64,000 nt of DNA, taken from Cryptomeria japonica. Taxonomy: Eukaryota > Streptophyta > Pinopsida > Cupressales > Cupressaceae. A program made the translations under genes and the position numbers. The notes beneath the pieces are model-generated. The model saw only the letters and a program-made list of their open reading frames with translations, was not told where the DNA came from and did not search any database. The stretch covers positions 317,840,456-317,904,455 of the forward strand of contig NC_081407.1 of assembly GCF_030272615.1 (NCBI RefSeq). Direction: 5' to 3'. This document shows, one piece after another, positions 60,816 through 64,000 of this stretch. How positions within the stretch are numbered: the first letter of the stretch is position 1; each line of letters begins with the position of its first letter.

Positions 60816-63041
60816 TTATTTAAATATATGATAGATTGTATGATGAATTTGAATATGACATGTTAAATGCTTTATCATCAGTGAGAGAAACAAAATATAT
60901 AAGATGATAAGTATTGAAATGTTTTGGTGAAGAAAGTAGTTTGTAGGAGAAAAATAGGCCTCTAAGTCATGTTCCTCTTGTACACAAGAAACCTTAGGAG
61001 AGGGAAAAGTATAATTCATTAAAGCCTCATTTCTATAAGAGAGGGTATGAATAGAAGGTAAGGCCTCATAAGTGGGATTGTCAATCTCTTAGGGAGATTC
61101 ATAAAGAGACTTGTCAACCACCATAATTTCCATATGAGTAAGGTGAGTGTTGAGAGATGTAAATAATGATTTAATTGAAAGGAAGTCATCATCACTACTA
61201 AATATAACATTTATATTGATATATGGTCTTTTAGAAGCTTTGGTAGGCTTTGAAGGATTATATCCGAGTCCAAATGTGGCTTCAAGTATGTTATTTTCTA
61301 AAGGAACCTTAATCCCTTGTTCATTTGCACCACAATAATTGCCACTATATCCACTCTTAGCTAAGATATGAAAACCAAGACCATAAAGGGATGCCAAATT
61401 GAAAAGAGATGGTAGGGCCTCATAGGTCTCAATACCATAATTAGATGAATAGGAAGAAGATTATGAATAATTGTTTGAATAAGAAGCAGCCACAAAATTG
61501 TTACTTAGTTGTTTAAACAAAGTGGGTTGCTTTTTAGGTTCATCCATATGTTTCTCCTTTTAATATTAGGTTCTCTTGGAGGGACTTTGTATTCTCCTAC
61601 AAAGGCAAGTGTAAAATCTAAGGATCCCCAATCATCCTCCAAGAGAACTTGTTCTGGTGAGAAAGTATATTTAGGAGGAGATGGTGATTTTGTGTGAGTG
61701 GAAGAAGAAACAAGAGTACTCAAGGAAATAGGTATACTTGAAGATGTAGGAGTATTTTTAGAAGTAGTTGAACAAGAAGATGAGGTTTGCAATGGAGCTT
61801 GTAAATTGGTATTAGCAAACAAAGTATACAGCTTATTGTTGTAGATGAACTTAAGTTGCCTATTAAAGTAGAAGGGACAACTTGCATAGTATGAATCCAT
61901 CGTCGTCCTAATAGAAGATTGTAGGTAATCTTATCGGGCATGACATGAATAAGTGTAGGTAAAATAACAGGTCCCACCTTAATAGGAAAGGTTATAGTAC
62001 CTAAAGAAGATCTAGAAACATTATCAAAGTCATGGATAGTAAGAGAATCTAGTTTAATAAGAGATGTGTCCACCTTAATCTTATGTAATAGATTAACACT
62101 GCAAATATTAAGGCCAAAACCATTGTCAACAAGGGTTTGTCTTATAGAATTACCATTAATAAGAACAACAATCATAAGGGGATCATATTGACATTGGATC
62201 TCATGGGAGGGTAAATCATCTTGTGCGAACACAATTTGAGCTTTAGATTCATTCATAGGATCAATCAAATAAGCCATGTTATTAGGTGTCATAGAAGACG
62301 GGACATCTAACTTCTTTAAAGCATCTTTTAACATTCCATGTCGTGTTGATGAAGTTTGAATTAAATCCCAAAGAGATATCTTGGTGGGATTATCTTTAAG
62401 TTGTTCAGTAAGATCATACTCTGGCTTACCAAGGGTTTGTGAGATACTAGGTGCTATTGGAAGAATAGGTTGAGAAGCAGGAAGTGAAGAAGGAATAAAT
62501 AGAGCAGGATTAGGTTGCCTATTGTTCCGCATATCATATGTGTGGGGAACTGAATTGTAACTCTCTTGGGTGATTTGTTTAGCATACTCATAGGGGCTCT
62601 TAGTAGGATAACCTCTTTGGTTAGTAATAATTGGTTTGTTAGGAGTGCAATTTAGGCATCATTACTATAACCACCTTGAACCACAAAGAGAGGCTTGTTA
62701 AGAGGTTAAGGATTTGAAAAAGGGCTAGCACCTTGAACTGTGAAGAGGGGTTTATTAGGTGTTTCATAACCATTCACATGTATCATATTAATTGAAGAGG
62801 GTTTGGGAACATGTGAAGAAGGTTTAGTAGAGATGAATAAATCAAGTGGTTTATAAAGAGGATTATCAACCTTAAACATTTCTTCATGAGAAGGATTTTC
62901 TTTAGATTGAATAAAAGGGACATCCTCATAGAGGGAATTGTTAATAATAGTGAACCCTTGTAACCTATCAACATTCTCTTGTTCCAAAGTATCCTTACAA
63001 GGGGTATGATTTTTAGGAGAAGGGGGTATGTGCAGGATCAT
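60816..63041 (-). pseudogene. Gypsy gag-protease remnant with G-patch-like motif
   Basis: Minus-strand blocks: a gag-like tail (62706-63041); DLIQTSSTRHGMLKDAL; aspartic protease with active-site VDNGFGLNIC (about 62110-62145) and the typical YNLLLGRRWIHTMQVVPSTL near 61900-61960; then after a frameshift RQLKFIYNNKLYTLFA; and at 61089-61397 the GANEQGIKVPL...ATFGLGYNPSKP segment, matching the G-patch-like region that follows the protease in Tat/Ogre-type plant gypsy elements. Below 61.0 kb the coding fades. RT, RNase H and integrase do not follow. At least two frame breaks are present. A possible non-autonomous or deleted copy. Confidence 0.78.
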
Positions 63042-63351
63042 GGTGTGCCAAAACAGACCCTTAAGTGGCGATGAAATTTCAGAAAATCAGAGTTATGCAA
63101 CTTGACATGAAAATTTGAATAAGTTTTGAACATTATTTTTAAAATATGTAAGAAGAGAATATATAGAAAATTGAATGTAGTTTCTAAGCTACTAGTTCTT
63201 TTTTGGAAAAAAAAAATCCTATTTGATGAAAATTTCAAATTTCAATGCTGTGGTGCTAAAATTTCTGGAAAAAAATAAGAAGTACACGTATGTCTGACCA
63301 CCCTAATCACAATCAAATCATAATATTTTTTTATAATATTTATAACATAAG
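63042..63351. other. Gypsy 5' interior, uncertain
   Basis: Between the gag-like remnant and the next LTR. Contains GTGTGCCAAAACAGACCC on the plus strand; no primer-binding site for the minus-strand element could be identified. Confidence 0.3.
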
Positions 63352-64000
63352 TGTAGACACCTAAAATTGTCATGTCTAATTAAATAAATATCTTTATTTA
63401 TTTAATTATTTTAGCCTAATTCTTCTATTAATTAAATAAATCCTTATTTAATTAATTCATTTATCTTTTTCTAGCCTTGTTTCTCATTTAAATAAATACA
63501 TTTATTTATTTAAATTATCTTTTTCCTAAATTAAATAAATACTTTTATTTATTTAATTGATCCCACTTCCTCTATTAATCTTAATTCATACACTACCTAA
63601 CCTCTCATTATTTTCTTATTTCCTCTACCTACCCTCTAATCATAGCCAACCATTTATCTTTTACACCTCTCAATCTTACCCCTCCATTTCTTATAGTGTC
63701 TTCTATATAAGGGGATGCTTCCTTCATTATCAAACCCTAACAGACTAATCAATTGACTACACTACACATTCGATCTTTCATATACGATCCTACTTGCAAC
63801 CACATTTCTGTTCTTTGTTGAGCTCTTGTGCACATATAAAATCTGAGAGCAAATATATCAAGCAAGATCAATGGAGATAGGAAGAATGGAGATTCAAACC
63901 CTATTGGACATGTGATGGTATAATCTTTGTGATTGCATTTGATTTGCATTGTCTTAGGTAATCTTCATATGTTATGGTGGATCTTTGTTGTTGTTAGGCT
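63352..64000 (+). repeat. Gypsy-type LTR, plus orientation, cut by the window edge
   Basis: It starts TGTAGACACCTAAAATTG. Repeated blocks of ATTAAATAAAT follow, then a CCTAACCT-like stretch, a TATA box in TCTATATAAGGGG (63702-63714) and CAAACCCTAACAGAC. The direction of the TATA box shows plus orientation, so it is not the 5' LTR of the minus-strand gypsy remnant to its left. No polypurine tract lies before it, so it is a solo LTR or a 5' LTR. A candidate TSD half is ATAAG (63347-63351). Confidence 0.7.

Noticed and set aside
63352-64000. This LTR as the 5' LTR of the minus-strand gypsy remnant
   Set aside because: Its TATA box points to the plus strand and its start differs from the 3' LTR start at 59472.

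Overview
This is plant nuclear DNA: AT-rich, gene-poor and packed with decayed LTR retrotransposons. A TIR-NBS-LRR resistance gene, a LOB-domain (LBD) gene, Ty1/copia and Ty3/gypsy elements and an L1-type LINE place it in seed plants. The sparse genes, old nested retrotransposons and large LTRs suggest a gymnosperm (conifer-like) genome; that last step is inference. I found no rRNA, tRNA or CRISPR array.

Two host genes look intact, both on the minus strand. (1) A TNL gene at 8160-12239 has five exons that splice in frame to a 1203-residue protein with TIR, NB-ARC and LRR domains and a C-terminal domain. Two degraded copies of its last exon lie downstream, near 3.2 and 5.7 kb. (2) A short LBD transcription-factor gene lies at 31232-31753.

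The LBD gene sits in a segmental duplication. Copy 1 is 30716-36798 and copy 2 is 40250-53156. Each copy acts as the pre-insertion allele of the other. Copy 1 carries a 5'-truncated LINE (33112-36080, 15-bp target-site duplication) and a large fold-back repeat. Copy 2 carries a 6.5-kb copia element (40330-46879, TSD AAAGT) and a 3.6-kb solo LTR (49291-52865, TSD ACAAC). Without the insertions both copies shrink to about 3 kb. The second LBD copy (47276-47680) is a pseudogene with a premature stop, a deletion in the LOB domain and a damaged TATA box.

Layout: 1-534 gypsy LTR piece; 0.5-8.1 kb gene-poor DNA with TNL-tail copies and simple repeats; 8.2-12.2 kb TNL; 12.7-13.1 kb MITE-like element; 13.1-17.2 kb nothing recognised; 17.2-18.4 kb solo copia LTR; 18.4-20.4 plus 27.2-27.6 kb an unclassified repeat with decayed coding, split by a complete but dead copia element (20416-27170); 27.6-30.7 kb nothing recognised; 30.7-36.8 kb duplication copy 1; 36.8-40.2 kb further copies of the unclassified repeat; 40.2-53.2 kb duplication copy 2; 53.2-56.6 kb truncated copia; 56.6-64 kb gypsy LTRs and a gag-protease remnant lacking reverse transcriptase and integrase.

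All mobile elements seen are broken or reduced to LTRs. The main value of the window is its insertion history, the diverging LBD pair and the TNL with its relics.
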